Of a stretch of DNA of 37,867 nt, positions 1 through 8,318 are shown one piece after another. Both the position numbers and the translations under genes were made by a program. Numbering within the stretch: the first letter of the stretch is position 1; the number at the start of each line of letters is the position of its first letter. Origin of the DNA: Enterococcus raffinosus (GTDB lineage: Bacteria > Bacillota > Bacilli > Lactobacillales > Enterococcaceae). The DNA lies in contig NZ_JAHLOS010000041.1 of the NCBI RefSeq assembly GCF_018917525.1, positions 1 through 37,867 on the forward strand. The letters run 5' to 3'. The notes beneath the pieces were generated by a model. It saw only the letters and a program-made list of their open reading frames with translations, was not told the DNA's origin and did not search any database.

Positions 1-44
1 TGCTTGAATTCTTTTGAATAGGTTCTTCGTTGACGTCTTGACAT
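1..44 (-). CDS. IS3-family transposase OrfA, N-terminal 14-15 codons only
   Basis: The minus-strand frame from 44 reads MSRRQRRTYSKEFK and runs off the window. This basic start followed by a Tyr-Ser-x-Glu-Phe stretch is typical of the OrfA helix-turn-helix subunit of IS3-family elements. A TGGAGGATT ribosome binding site lies a few bases upstream on the minus strand. The right-flank copy gives the same residues. Only the family can be named; the specific IS cannot be judged from so short a piece. Confidence 0.7.
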   Translation of the reverse strand, partial: MSRRQRRTYSKEFK

Positions 45-118
45 GAAAAATCCTCCAGTGTGTTTTTTATTATTCTACACACCTTATTTTTTCTGTCTAG
101 TCTAGTGTAGCCGATTCA
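1..118 (-). mobile_element. IS3-family insertion sequence, left-flank copy (partial)
   Basis: Read on the minus strand, this is the start of an IS: a terminal sequence beginning TGAATCGGCTACAC at 118, a short promoter region, a GGAGG-type ribosome binding site and a transposase start at 44. The same sequence, with only a few differences, recurs inverted at 37750-37867. The rest of the IS lies outside the window. The inner edge at 118 is set by comparing the two copies: they stop matching just outside TG(A/G)ATCGG. Confidence 0.85.
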
Positions 119-325
119 TCATCAGTTATTGTTGAGATTGTGAAACAAAGTAATACGCCAATTTCAAATAAAGAAATATATAGAAAAATGATTGAAGACT
201 TTCAGATAAATATTTCTTATTCTAATTTAACGTGTAATATATTGCCAAAAATGATTCAAAAAAAAGGCATCCCCATAGAGAAAGCATACAGAGGCTATTG
301 GCAGTACAAGCTAAGAAACAGGTGA
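119..325 (+). pseudogene. C-terminal remnant of a winged-helix-like protein, cut by the IS
   Basis: The frame is open from the IS edge through the stop at 323-325, and the only internal start is a weak GTG at 140. It therefore looks like the 3' end of a gene interrupted by the IS. The residues contain a SNKEIYRKMIEDF stretch and end in an aromatic GYWQYKLRNR, which suggests a small winged-helix domain. I do not recognise a named family. The stop overlaps the ribosome binding site of the sigma-like gene at 331, so the two were probably co-transcribed before the IS inserted. Confidence 0.4.
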
Positions 326-330
326 TAGTA

Positions 331-738
331 ATGAGAAGTGATGAAGAATTAGACAATATTTTTCTAGGTTATATTGTCACTGTTCTAAAAAATACTTCCA
401 TATCTTACAACAATAAATTACGAAATAAACATAGCAAAGAATTTTTACTCGATATCGATGAAATTCCAGATGGACATAATTCAGCGATAAAAATACAGCG
501 TGCGTTCATTGAACCAGATAAAAAAGTAGAATTAGAATATCTGCAAAATAAATTTAAAAATTTGTTTTCAGGGTTGAATGATAGAGAGCAAGTTATTTTC
601 ATTGAAAAATTTTTTAATGAAAAATTCGATAAAGAAATAGGTGAAATGCTGAATATATCAAGTCAAGCAATATCAAAACAAAAGAGGAAAATAAAGGATA
701 AGATTTTACTTGAACTATTTAATGATTTAGAGGGTTAA
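331..738 (+). CDS. Sigma-70 family-like regulator (Tn916 Orf7-like)
   Basis: This 135-aa protein starts at ATG 331 behind AGGTGA; an upstream start at 298 would lack a ribosome binding site. The C-terminal third (about residues 80-130) reads like sigma region 4: a 'LNDREQVIFIEKFF' helix, then an HTH with 'DKEIGEMLNISSQAISKQKRKI'. The N-terminal half is a short, charged region-2-like segment. Small sigma-like proteins of this size sit beside an HTH protein in the regulatory part of Tn916-type conjugative elements, and the next gene fits that partner. No transfer genes are present here, so the pair is probably a relic or a stand-alone regulator. Confidence 0.7.
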   Translation: MRSDEELDNIFLGYIVTVLKNTSISYNNKLRNKHSKEFLLDIDEIPDGHNSAIKIQRAFIEPDKKVELEYLQNKFKNLFSGLNDREQVIFIEKFFNEKFDKEIGEMLNISSQAISKQKRKIKDKILLELFNDLEG

Positions 739-773
739 AAATTAAAACGGTATTTCTAAAGAGGGTAAATGAG

Positions 774-971
774 TTGGGAAGAATTATAGTAAATGTCAGA
801 AATGCTCAAACAGGAAATGTAAGTGCTATGGAAAATCTATTAGAGCAATTTGATCCATTAATTATAAAATACTCAAAAGATTATTACGGTGTATTTGATG
901 AAGATTGTTATCAAGAGTTAAGGATCCAGTTTGTTCTAGCAATACGAAAATTTGATTTTGCTCGATTTTGA
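774..971 (+). CDS. Small helix-turn-helix protein of conjugative elements (HTH_16/Orf8-like)
   Basis: The gene encodes 65 aa and starts at TTG 774 with GAGGG eight bases upstream. The overlapping ATG at 769 stops after six codons. The pattern 'Gly-Asn-x-x-Ala-Met-x-x-Leu-Leu-x-x-Phe-x-Pro-Leu-Ile', then Asp-Glu-Asp-x-x-Gln-Glu-Leu and a closing Lys-Phe-Asp-Phe, is the shape of the N-terminal region-2-like helical domain found in small ORFs of Tn916-family elements. It follows the sigma-like gene after 35 bp, the usual neighbour order. A hairpin terminator overlaps its stop codon, so the transcript probably ends here. Confidence 0.6.
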   Translation: MGRIIVNVRNAQTGNVSAMENLLEQFDPLIIKYSKDYYGVFDEDCYQELRIQFVLAIRKFDFARF

Positions 972-990
972 AAAACAATAAGTTGTTTTT
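971..990 (+). terminator. Rho-independent terminator
   Basis: An 8-bp perfect stem (AAAAACAA / TTGTTTTT) with a 4-base loop ends in a T run directly at the stop of the HTH gene. It is A/T-only except for one C-G pair, so it may be weak. Confidence 0.5.
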
Positions 991-1280
991 AAAGCTATTT
1001 CATTATCTATGAATAGAAGAATAGCCACTTTTATTTGGGAATTAATAAAAAGTGTTGATCGCCATTAACTTCCAAAAAAAGAATATTAATGTTTGGTGAC
1101 ACATATTACAAATTGGTAAACTCTCAAGATTCTAACCTTTTTACACGAAATCTCCACATTTGTTAGTTATCTTAATTTTGTTCTCAGGTGAAAATAAAAA
1201 CACCTTTATCAAATTTTTATCTTGTCATTCAAACTAGGAGGGTTATAAATAATCAATTTAGAATATTTTAGAAGGAAGTG
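972..1280 (+). promoter_or_regulatory. Gene-free leader with putative promoter for the M23 peptidase
   Basis: This stretch holds no convincing gene. A candidate promoter is TTGTCA at 1222-1227 and TATAAA at 1244-1249 with a 16-bp spacer. A small hairpin with AGGTG/CACCT arms (about 1187-1207) lies upstream. The candidate -10 is about 30 bases from the peptidase start. Confidence 0.4.
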
Positions 1281-2756
1281 TTGTGTAAATTGAAGAGAGC
1301 TATTCTGGTTACTGTTTCACTGATTTTTTTGGCCCTTAAATTTCCAATAATGGCTGATGCTCAGACAATTGAGGAAAAAATTCAGGAAAAAGAGCAAAAT
1401 ATTGCATCAATAGTAAAAAATCAGGATTCAGCAAGAAGTTACCTTTCAGATTTGGATAATCAAATAGTATCTTTAGAAAAAGATTACAAAGGTGTACTTT
1501 TTGAAAAAAATAAAACTGAAAAAAATCTGAATGAACTAAATGGCAAAATCTCAGATTTAGAAGAAAAAATTAAATTGAGAGGAGAGCAATTAAAAGCACA
1601 AGCAAGAGAGACTCAAGTCAGTAAAGAAGAAGCCTCTCTACTATATGTTTTGGCTAGTTCAGATTCAATTTCTGATGCCGTTAGTAAAACTATCGGAGTA
1701 ACCACTTTAGTTAGCGCAAATAACGAAGTAATGCAGAAACAGATTAGCGACAAAAAGAAACTCAAGGAAATGAGAGAGGACGTCACAAAGAGTCTGAATG
1801 AAATTGAGTCAAAAGCCAAGGTTTTAAAAGAGAGAGAGTTTTCCTTAGCTGAGGCCAAGTTAAATCAAAAAATACGAGTGAATGAAATATCAGCAGAATT
1901 AGCATCTGAAAAGGATGTAAAAGATAAATATATAAAACAAAAAGAAGAAGCTGAAAAGCGAAAACAGGAGGAATTGAAATTACTGGAAGAAAGAAGGAAA
2001 AAAGAAGCTGAAGCTGCTGCACTTTACGAAGCACAAGAAGCTCAAAAAAGAGCTGTAGAAGCTAGCGAAAAAGCTAAACAGTCCGAAATATCCAGTACAA
2101 AAGAACAAAAACAAAATGAGGAAGCAGCAACACCTAATAAGTCGATAAATAGTCAAGAAACAAATACTTCCGAAGAAAAGTTAACTGAAACTTCGAAAAC
2201 AGAAATTACTGCTCCTTCTGAGACTATTGAAACAAAACCTGTCAAAGAAAAGACAAATTCTTCAAGTGAAACAGAAATAAGTGATGATAGTAAAACACAA
2301 CCAAGTACTTCTAGTGAAGCACAACCAAGTACTTCGAACAATGGAAATACGAATTCAACCGGATGGAGAGCACCGGTTCCGAATATTTTTGTAACAAGTC
2401 CTTTTGGAAATAGAGCGGACCCTACAGGCTATTCAGGAAATTCTCACAATGGTATAGATATGGGTGGCACTTCTTCAACTCCTATTTCCGCTTCTAGATC
2501 AGGAAGAGTAGTTCAAGCAGCGTTTGATGGTTCAGCTGGTAACTATATTATTATTGATCATGGAGATGGATATTATTCATATTATCTTCATATGAGTAGT
2601 TTGATTGCTTCTGTAGGACAGAGTGTAAATTCTGGTGATACCATCGGCATTATGGGAACTACTGGTAACTCCACTGGTGTACATTTAGAATTTGGAGTTG
2701 CTACGACACCAAATTGGTCTGGATATGTTAATCCAGCACCGTTATTAGGTATTTAA
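1281..2756 (+). CDS. Secreted coiled-coil M23 family peptidoglycan endopeptidase
   Basis: This is a roughly 491-aa exported cell-wall protein. It has a signal peptide (Lys-Leu-Lys-Arg then a hydrophobic core, cleavage near Ala-Asp-Ala), a long PcsB-like coiled coil (about 25-250), a Ser/Thr/Glu-rich linker (about 260-355) and a C-terminal LytM/M23 domain (about 365-491). Visible M23 residues are His389 and Asp393 (HNGID), His437 (YLHMSS) and His468 (HLEF). The second His of the usual HxH zinc motif is Glu470, so metal binding may be altered. The start is ambiguous: GTG 1278, TTG 1281 or TTG 1290 all lie near the AGAAGGAAG site. The linker contains a 24-bp tandem repeat around 2297-2340. The family normally cleaves cross-linked stem peptides during division or growth. 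Confidence 0.85.
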   Translation: MCKLKRAILVTVSLIFLALKFPIMADAQTIEEKIQEKEQNIASIVKNQDSARSYLSDLDNQIVSLEKDYKGVLFEKNKTEKNLNELNGKISDLEEKIKLRGEQLKAQARETQVSKEEASLLYVLASSDSISDAVSKTIGVTTLVSANNEVMQKQISDKKKLKEMREDVTKSLNEIESKAKVLKEREFSLAEAKLNQKIRVNEISAELASEKDVKDKYIKQKEEAEKRKQEELKLLEERRKKEAEAAALYEAQEAQKRAVEASEKAKQSEISSTKEQKQNEEAATPNKSINSQETNTSEEKLTETSKTEITAPSETIETKPVKEKTNSSSETEISDDSKTQPSTSSEAQPSTSNNGNTNSTGWRAPVPNIFVTSPFGNRADPTGYSGNSHNGIDMGGTSSTPISASRSGRVVQAAFDGSAGNYIIIDHGDGYYSYYLHMSSLIASVGQSVNSGDTIGIMGTTGNSTGVHLEFGVATTPNWSGYVNPAPLLGI

Positions 2757-2794
2757 TTTAAAAAAATTTATCGTAAAAAAATTCTTAAATATAA

Positions 2795-2844
2795 AAACAT
2801 CTTGTGGGCATATCTATTTAAAAAAAATTGCTCGCAAGATGTTT
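2795..2844 (+). terminator. Hairpin terminator after the M23 gene
   Basis: A 16-bp stem (2795-2810 with 2829-2844, one G-T pair) and an 18-base loop lie 38 bp after the peptidase stop. The 3' side is TTTATATT rather than a clean T run. It overlaps the leader of the His-rich gene, so some read-through is likely. Confidence 0.55.
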
Positions 2845-2877
2845 ATATTAATAAAAAACAAAGTGAGGAGAAAAATC

Positions 2878-3090
2878 ATGGGACATCATAATGATAGACA
2901 TCACTATAAAAGAGATTATCATGACGACTATGATGATCACCATAATCATCGTGATCACCATAATCATCGTGATCACCATTATAATAAAAGAGATAGACAC
3001 GATAACCATCATAGAAGAGGGTGCGTGAGTTCATTCTTTATGTTTGGGGCAATTGTGGTAAGTCCAATACTAATGTATTTTTTTCTATAG
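2878..3090 (+). CDS. Small His/Asp-rich membrane protein, probable metal binder
   Basis: The gene encodes 70 aa and starts at ATG 2878 behind GTGAGGAG; the in-frame ATG at 2839 falls in the terminator arm and is unlikely. Residues 1-45 are almost all His, Asp, Arg, Asn and Tyr, with repeated NHRDHH blocks; an 18-bp perfect tandem repeat at 2941-2976 encodes two of these. The C-terminus (about 46-70) is one hydrophobic segment, 'SSFFMFGAIVVSPILMYFFL', so the His-rich part would lie on one face of the membrane. His clusters suggest Zn, Ni, Co or Cu binding. I know no named family. Its place between cell-wall genes and a P1B metal ATPase supports a metal-related role, by inference only. Confidence 0.6.
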   Translation: MGHHNDRHHYKRDYHDDYDDHHNHRDHHNHRDHHYNKRDRHDNHHRRGCVSSFFMFGAIVVSPILMYFFL

Positions 3091-3144
3091 TTAAGCCTTT
3101 TCAAAAAAACAGAACAGTCAATGATGATCGAAGGGAGTGAATAC

Positions 3145-5223
3145 TTGAAAATTATTAACAGAAACCCAATAACTCTGTCACAAAGACAAATTTTATATGG
3201 TTTTAGTATTTCTCTTTGGATAAAGTATATGTTTGCCTATGTTTTAGACTTTAAAGTAAATTTTAGTTCACCAATTCAATATGCAATCTTGTTAGTAAAT
3301 CCAGCATCATCAATTGTTCTTTTTTTCTCGATTTTTTTGTTTATAAAAAAAGAAAAAAGCTTTCTAATTACATTGATTATGTTATATTCAGTCCTGAGTA
3401 TTTGGTTGATTGCAAATGTCCTCTACTATAGAGAATATACTGATTTTATCACTATAAACACAATTTTGGGTTTTGGAAAAATTGCTAGCGGACTAGGTGA
3501 AAGTGCCATTCAACTTTTTCGTCCATATGATTCTTTTTATGTAATTGATCAAGTTGTTTTCATTATTCTATACTCACTAAAAAAATTAAAAGTGAGTAAA
3601 ACGGAATTTAGAAGAAAGTATATTTTGAACTACTATCTTGTAGTCGCTCTTTTCGTAACACTAAACTTTTCATTGGCTGAAGTTTTTCGTCCAGGTTTGT
3701 TGAGTCGAACTTTCTCTAGAGATTACATTGTGAAATATTTGGGACTTAATTTCTATTTTTTTTACGATGGTGTTGAGACTTACAAAACTAATTTGGTCAA
3801 AGCCGAAGCAAGTCCAACAGATTTGCAACCAATTGAAAACTATTTAAAGACTAATAAAAAAAATTCTCAAAATGAACTTTTTGGAATTGCTACAAAAAAG
3901 AATGTTATCGCAATACAACTGGAAAGCTTTCAACAATTTTTAATTGATTACAAACTTGAAAAAAATGGACAGGAGTATGAAGTAACACCATTTATTAATT
4001 CGATTTTTGGAAGTGAAGATACGTATAGTTTTACAAACATTTTTAGTCAAGTAGGCCCTGGTAGAACAAGTGATGCCGAAACATTAGTAGATACCTCACT
4101 TTTTGGTTTAGAGAATGGTTCATTATTTTCTAAATTAGGAGATAAAAACACATTTCAAGCTTTACCAGGAATCTTAAAATCACAAAAAAATTATACTTCA
4201 GCAGTTTTTCATGGTAACGATGGAAATTTTTGGAACCGAAATGGGACATATAAACAGTTTGGATATGACTACTTTTTTGACTCTTCTTACTATAAACAAA
4301 ATGACAATAATTCATTTCAATATGGTTTGATGGATAAAGATTTTTTTGAACAGTCAGTTAATTATTTTGAGAAATTACCACAACCATTCTATTCAAAATT
4401 TATAACTGTTTCTAATCATTATCCGTATGACAATTTGAAAGAAGCTGACAAAGGGTTCCCATTAGCTGAAACTGAAGATGAAACCATTAACAATTACTTT
4501 TCAACGGCAAATTATCTTGATTCAGCGGTAGAGGAATTTTTTGAGTATTTAAAAAAGTCTGGTGTTTATGATAATTCAATTATTGTTCTGTACGGTGATC
4601 ACTATGGAATATCAAATTCTAGAAACCGTTCGTTGGCAAAACTATTAGGGAAAGATAAAAGTGAGTGGACAGAATTTGACAATTTGCAAATGCAGAGAGT
4701 TCCATTAATGATAAAAATTCCTGGAATTAATAAAGGAAAAATAGTAGAAACATATGGAGGACTAGTTGACTTAATGCCAACACTATTGAGTTTATTAGGA
4801 ATCGATAATTCTGAGTATTTACAAATTGGAAAAAATTTACTAGATAGAGAAAAAGAACAACTAGTTGCTTTTAGAAATGGAAGTTTTACTACACCCGACA
4901 TCTCCGTTATAAAGGAAAAAAATTATGATAACCGAACAGGAACAGTGATAGAAGACCCTTCTGAAGAGATGCTTCTCAAAGTAGAACAATACAAAAAAAG
5001 AGTAAATAACCTACTTGATGCGTCAGATAGTATTAACAACGGTAATTTACTAAGGTTCTATTCAGTTAATAATTTTCAAGTAATCGACCCAGAAAATTAC
5101 GATTACACTAACCAAATGGAAAAAATCAAGAAGTCTCCCGGAAGTTTATATTCGAACAATCAATTTGAGTCTACTATATCGTTATATGAAAAGAAATCTT
5201 ATTCTGACCATATTTCGGAATAA
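3145..5223 (+). CDS. LtaS-type lipoteichoic acid synthase / phosphoglycerol transferase
   Basis: This 692-aa membrane enzyme starts at TTG 3145 behind AAGGGAGTG; the ATG at 3121 has no site. About five transmembrane segments (residues 1-215) precede an extracellular sulfatase-like domain. Key LtaS residues are visible: the metal-ligand Glu in 'AIQLESFQQF', nucleophile Thr308 in GRTSDAE, the FWNRN region, the NHYPYD His and Asp485-His486 in YGDHYG. S. aureus LtaS uses Thr300 and Asp475/His476, so spacing agrees. LtaS polymerises glycerol-phosphate from phosphatidylglycerol. The 'QVGPGRTSD' variant and accessory location suggest a supplementary paralogue rather than the housekeeping enzyme. A phosphoglycerol transferase of related type cannot be excluded. 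Confidence 0.85.
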   Translation: MKIINRNPITLSQRQILYGFSISLWIKYMFAYVLDFKVNFSSPIQYAILLVNPASSIVLFFSIFLFIKKEKSFLITLIMLYSVLSIWLIANVLYYREYTDFITINTILGFGKIASGLGESAIQLFRPYDSFYVIDQVVFIILYSLKKLKVSKTEFRRKYILNYYLVVALFVTLNFSLAEVFRPGLLSRTFSRDYIVKYLGLNFYFFYDGVETYKTNLVKAEASPTDLQPIENYLKTNKKNSQNELFGIATKKNVIAIQLESFQQFLIDYKLEKNGQEYEVTPFINSIFGSEDTYSFTNIFSQVGPGRTSDAETLVDTSLFGLENGSLFSKLGDKNTFQALPGILKSQKNYTSAVFHGNDGNFWNRNGTYKQFGYDYFFDSSYYKQNDNNSFQYGLMDKDFFEQSVNYFEKLPQPFYSKFITVSNHYPYDNLKEADKGFPLAETEDETINNYFSTANYLDSAVEEFFEYLKKSGVYDNSIIVLYGDHYGISNSRNRSLAKLLGKDKSEWTEFDNLQMQRVPLMIKIPGINKGKIVETYGGLVDLMPTLLSLLGIDNSEYLQIGKNLLDREKEQLVAFRNGSFTTPDISVIKEKNYDNRTGTVIEDPSEEMLLKVEQYKKRVNNLLDASDSINNGNLLRFYSVNNFQVIDPENYDYTNQMEKIKKSPGSLYSNNQFESTISLYEKKSYSDHISE

Positions 5224-5268
5224 GAAGTATTAATGATTAACTAAATTTAACCTCTACATATGAATACA

Positions 5269-5298
5269 TTGACATATGAACATATAATCATATATAAT
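5269..5298 (+). promoter_or_regulatory. Promoter with embedded metal-sensor operator, module 1
   Basis: TTGACA (5269-5274) and TATAAT (5293-5298) are 18 bp apart. Between and overlapping them lies the palindrome ATATGA-N8-TCATAT (5274-5293), the kind of site bound by SmtB/ArsR repressors. The same arrangement sits before the second ATPase at 35244-35273. Partial ATATGAA half-sites flank it upstream at about 5258. The likely binder is the ArsR protein at 8319, by analogy. Confidence 0.75.
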
Positions 5299-5329
5299 GT
5301 AGATATAAAATATGAAGGAGGAATAAACC

Positions 5330-7255
5330 ATGTCAGATAAGCACATACATGAAAATAATCAGTCAAATAGTAATGGTGAAAATAATGAACACAACCATGG
5401 TAATTTGCCAGTCTATTTATATATGGCAGGATTGCTTGCCTTTGTAATATCCGTTTTTATAGGAGAAAAGCAACTATTTGTAAGTAATTTTCTATTTGCA
5501 GTAACAGTTTTTGTTTCTGGGTACCATGTAATTATGGAAGGTTTTGGAGATACTGCTAAAGAGAGTATACGTCTAAAGAAGTTTGAACCCAATATTCACT
5601 TTTTGATGATCCTTGCAGCTTTAGGAGCTATGATAATCGGAAGTTTTGAAGAGGCAGCATTGCTAATTTTAATTTTTGCAGGAGCACACTTTCTTGAGGA
5701 TTACGCAGAAGGAAAGAGCAAAAGAGAGATTACAAATTTATTGAAAATGAACCCGACTGAAGCCAGGAAAATATTAGCTGATGAGACCATTCAAGTAGTG
5801 GATGTGAGCGAATTGAAAGTTGGAGACAAAGTTCAAGTATTAAACGGAGGTCAAGTTCCTACCGACGGAAAGATTCTTTCAGGAAGTACTTCAATCGACG
5901 AGTCGTCAATTAATGGAGAAAGTATTCCTAAAGAGAAAAATACTGGTGACGATGTATTTGGCAGCACAATTAATGGTCAGGGTACTTTTGTAATGGAAGT
6001 TTCAAAAGATAGCAAAGATACAGTATTCGCAAAAATACTACAATTAGTAGATCAATCTCAAAGTAATCTTAGTAAAACTGCAACTAAAATCAAATTGTTT
6101 GAACCGAAATATGTTAGGTTAATTTTACTTCTTTTTCCGTTGGTTATATTATCGGGTAGATTTTTATTTAATTGGAGTTGGGATACTACCTTTTATCGAA
6201 GTATCGTTTTCCTAATTTCTGCATCGCCATGTGCATTAGCAGCTAGTGCAGTTCCGGCTACTCTTTCAGCTATTTCCAACTTAGCAAAGAATGGTGTGCT
6301 ATTTAAAGGCGGTTCGTTTTTAGCGAACCTTTCAGAGTTGAAAGCAATTGCATTTGATAAAACTGGGACATTGACGCAAGGGAAGCCTGTAGTTACTAAT
6401 CAATTTTTTATAGACGATGTTAATGAAAGTGATATTTTGGATGTTATTGTTTCTATGGAAAAGGAGTCCAACCATCCATTAGCTGAAGCAATTGTTCAGC
6501 ATTATCAAGATCAAAAAAAGTTGACGATTGATGTAAATAATGAGATAGGAAAAGGCTTAGTTGCTTTTTACAATGGCAGTAAATATCAAATTGCGAAACC
6601 ATCAGAATTCACAGAGGTTCCATTAGTAATCGAACAAAAAATCGAGGATCTAGCTAAACAAGGTAATACAATTGTATTAATAGCTAAAAATAATGAAGTA
6701 GTTGGGCTTCTAGCGTTGATGGATATTCCCAATGACAATGCAAAAGAATCAATTAATTATTTTATCAATCAAAATGTTCATACCACAATGATCACTGGTG
6801 ATACTGAGTTAACAGGAAATGCTATTGGAAAAGATCTTGGTATAGACGAGGTAGTGGCGAATGTTCTTCCAGAAGATAAAGCAAATATCATCAAGAAACA
6901 AAAGACCAAGTACGGTTTAACGGCAATGGTTGGAGATGGCGTGAACGATGCACCTGCTTTAGTTAATGCAGATGTTGGAGTTGCTATGGGTGAAGGTACG
7001 GATGTGGCGATTGATGTTGCAGATGTTGTTTTGATGAAAAACAATATATCAAAATTAACTTATGCACATAAGGTTTCTAAATACATGAATAAAGTAATTT
7101 GGCAAAATATAGTGTTTTCTATGTTTATTGTTGTAATGCTGATCACCCTCAACTTTATTGGGGAAATGAATATTGGAATCAGTGTTTTAGCGCATGAAGG
7201 AAGTACAGTTCTTGTGATTTTAAACGGGCTACGTTTATTAGCAAAAAGAAACTAG
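5330..7255 (+). CDS. P1B-4-type heavy-metal-transporting ATPase, module 1
   Basis: This 641-aa P-type ATPase starts at ATG 5330 behind AAGGAGG. It has a short His-rich N-terminus and no HMA domain. Features include the actuator SINGESIPKE motif, Ser299-Pro-Cys301 in the metal-site helix, phosphorylation Asp343 in DKTGT, 'TGD' and GDGVNDAPAL hinge motifs, and His622-Glu-Gly-Ser-Thr in the last helices. SPC together with HEG(S/G)xT marks the P1B-4 subgroup, whose known members export Co, Zn or Fe(II). The metal here is not decided by sequence; the His-rich tail and zinc-type sensor nearby favour Zn or Co. A strong terminator follows, so the gene is probably monocistronic. A paralogue lies at 35336. 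Confidence 0.9.
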   Translation: MSDKHIHENNQSNSNGENNEHNHGNLPVYLYMAGLLAFVISVFIGEKQLFVSNFLFAVTVFVSGYHVIMEGFGDTAKESIRLKKFEPNIHFLMILAALGAMIIGSFEEAALLILIFAGAHFLEDYAEGKSKREITNLLKMNPTEARKILADETIQVVDVSELKVGDKVQVLNGGQVPTDGKILSGSTSIDESSINGESIPKEKNTGDDVFGSTINGQGTFVMEVSKDSKDTVFAKILQLVDQSQSNLSKTATKIKLFEPKYVRLILLLFPLVILSGRFLFNWSWDTTFYRSIVFLISASPCALAASAVPATLSAISNLAKNGVLFKGGSFLANLSELKAIAFDKTGTLTQGKPVVTNQFFIDDVNESDILDVIVSMEKESNHPLAEAIVQHYQDQKKLTIDVNNEIGKGLVAFYNGSKYQIAKPSEFTEVPLVIEQKIEDLAKQGNTIVLIAKNNEVVGLLALMDIPNDNAKESINYFINQNVHTTMITGDTELTGNAIGKDLGIDEVVANVLPEDKANIIKKQKTKYGLTAMVGDGVNDAPALVNADVGVAMGEGTDVAIDVADVVLMKNNISKLTYAHKVSKYMNKVIWQNIVFSMFIVVMLITLNFIGEMNIGISVLAHEGSTVLVILNGLRLLAKRN

Positions 7256-7599
7256 TAGTTGAATTTTGATGAAAAATACCTCTGAAGAGAAACAGATTTT
7301 CAGAGGTGTTTTTCAACCTTATGATAAATGCAGGGAAAAAATTTTTATACGATTATTTGTGAAATACAGTACATGGGAAGTTTTAAGGTGAATTGTCAAA
7401 GTTCTTTAGTTACTTCAGATGATAATTAATATTATTGTGCTTATTTTAAAAACTAATTTAAAAAAGTGAAACAAAAAAAACTATTAATTCAACATGTATG
7501 TTGGTAGGAAATAAATAGGAGAACACATAATCAATGGGCTTCTGATTGACTAGAAAAAATTTACAAAACTACAATAGACAAGTAAGGTTGGTGGGTGAA
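7256..7599 (+). other. Intergenic region between ATPase 1 and its winged-helix neighbour
   Basis: Apart from the terminator at 7272-7313, this holds a TTATACGAT motif at 7345-7353. The same motif occurs before the paralogous winged-helix gene at 34150. No gene is evident. An in-frame extension from TTG 7546 lacks both a ribosome binding site and similarity to the paralogue. Confidence 0.5.
7272..7313 (+). terminator. Rho-independent terminator after ATPase 1
   Basis: A 15-bp stem (7272-7286 with 7299-7313, one mismatched or wobble position) with a 12-base loop ends in a T5 run within the right arm. This is a clear intrinsic terminator. Confidence 0.85.
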
Positions 7600-8256
7600 T
7601 TGAATAGAATCTTGATTATAACAACTAATATTCTTAATGAAGAAAATTTTCAAAATAAGCTTCAGCGATTGCATTACGAAGTTTTTGTATCAGAAACAGT
7701 AATTGATTTGTTTTCTGATAATTCTAATTCCAAATATTTGGATCTTTTTCCTGTGATTATACTAAGTGAGACTCTTCCATTGCGAATGGTAAAAATGTTG
7801 AATAATAAATTTAAAAAACAGTATGTATATATAAAGAGAGAAACAGAAAACAATAAAAAAATGGGAAATGATTTAGCACAATTGACTAATAGGATAAATT
7901 CTACAATTTCATTTGAGGATTTGAGAGAGTTAATGACTACTATTTTTTCAACAATAAACGCCAAAACTCCGATTACAGAAAAGGATATAAGAGAAACAAC
8001 AAGTCTCAACTATGTAGAGTGGAGTATTTTATCAGCGTTAGCAAACCGTCAGGGAAACTTTATTAGCAGAGAAGAGTTATGTAAGTTAATTTGGAATAAC
8101 GATTATAAGCTACCTACAAAACTATCTCAACTTTCAACCACTGTTAAACGCATTAATACAAAATTAGCTACCAAAAGAATAACTAACGTTTATATAGATA
8201 CGGTATGGGGAGAGGGCTATAGATTAATCGGAAAAATTGAAGAATTAAGTGGTTAA
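7600..8256 (+). CDS. OmpR-like winged-helix regulator with degenerate receiver, module 1
   Basis: The product is 218 aa. TTG 7600 behind GGTGGG is chosen because the paralogue at 34197 (217 aa) begins at the matching residue. Residues 1-110 resemble a receiver fold (NRILIITTNILNEE, then VIILSETLP), but the usual phospho-accepting Asp at the end of beta-3 is replaced by Ser in ILSET. Residues about 145-215 form a Trans_reg_C winged helix (EWSILSALANRQG, SREELCKLIW, VWGEGYRLIG). It would bind DNA without phosphorylation from a sensor kinase. It lies between the ATPase and ArsR genes of module 1, and the second module keeps the same gene beside its ATPase, so the association is probably functional. 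Confidence 0.7.
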   Translation: MNRILIITTNILNEENFQNKLQRLHYEVFVSETVIDLFSDNSNSKYLDLFPVIILSETLPLRMVKMLNNKFKKQYVYIKRETENNKKMGNDLAQLTNRINSTISFEDLRELMTTIFSTINAKTPITEKDIRETTSLNYVEWSILSALANRQGNFISREELCKLIWNNDYKLPTKLSQLSTTVKRINTKLATKRITNVYIDTVWGEGYRLIGKIEELSG

Positions 8257-8318
8257 AAATATATTAGCTCGCTTGTGTTTGTTTTTGACTCATCAAAATG
8301 ATTTATTGGAGGTCAATC

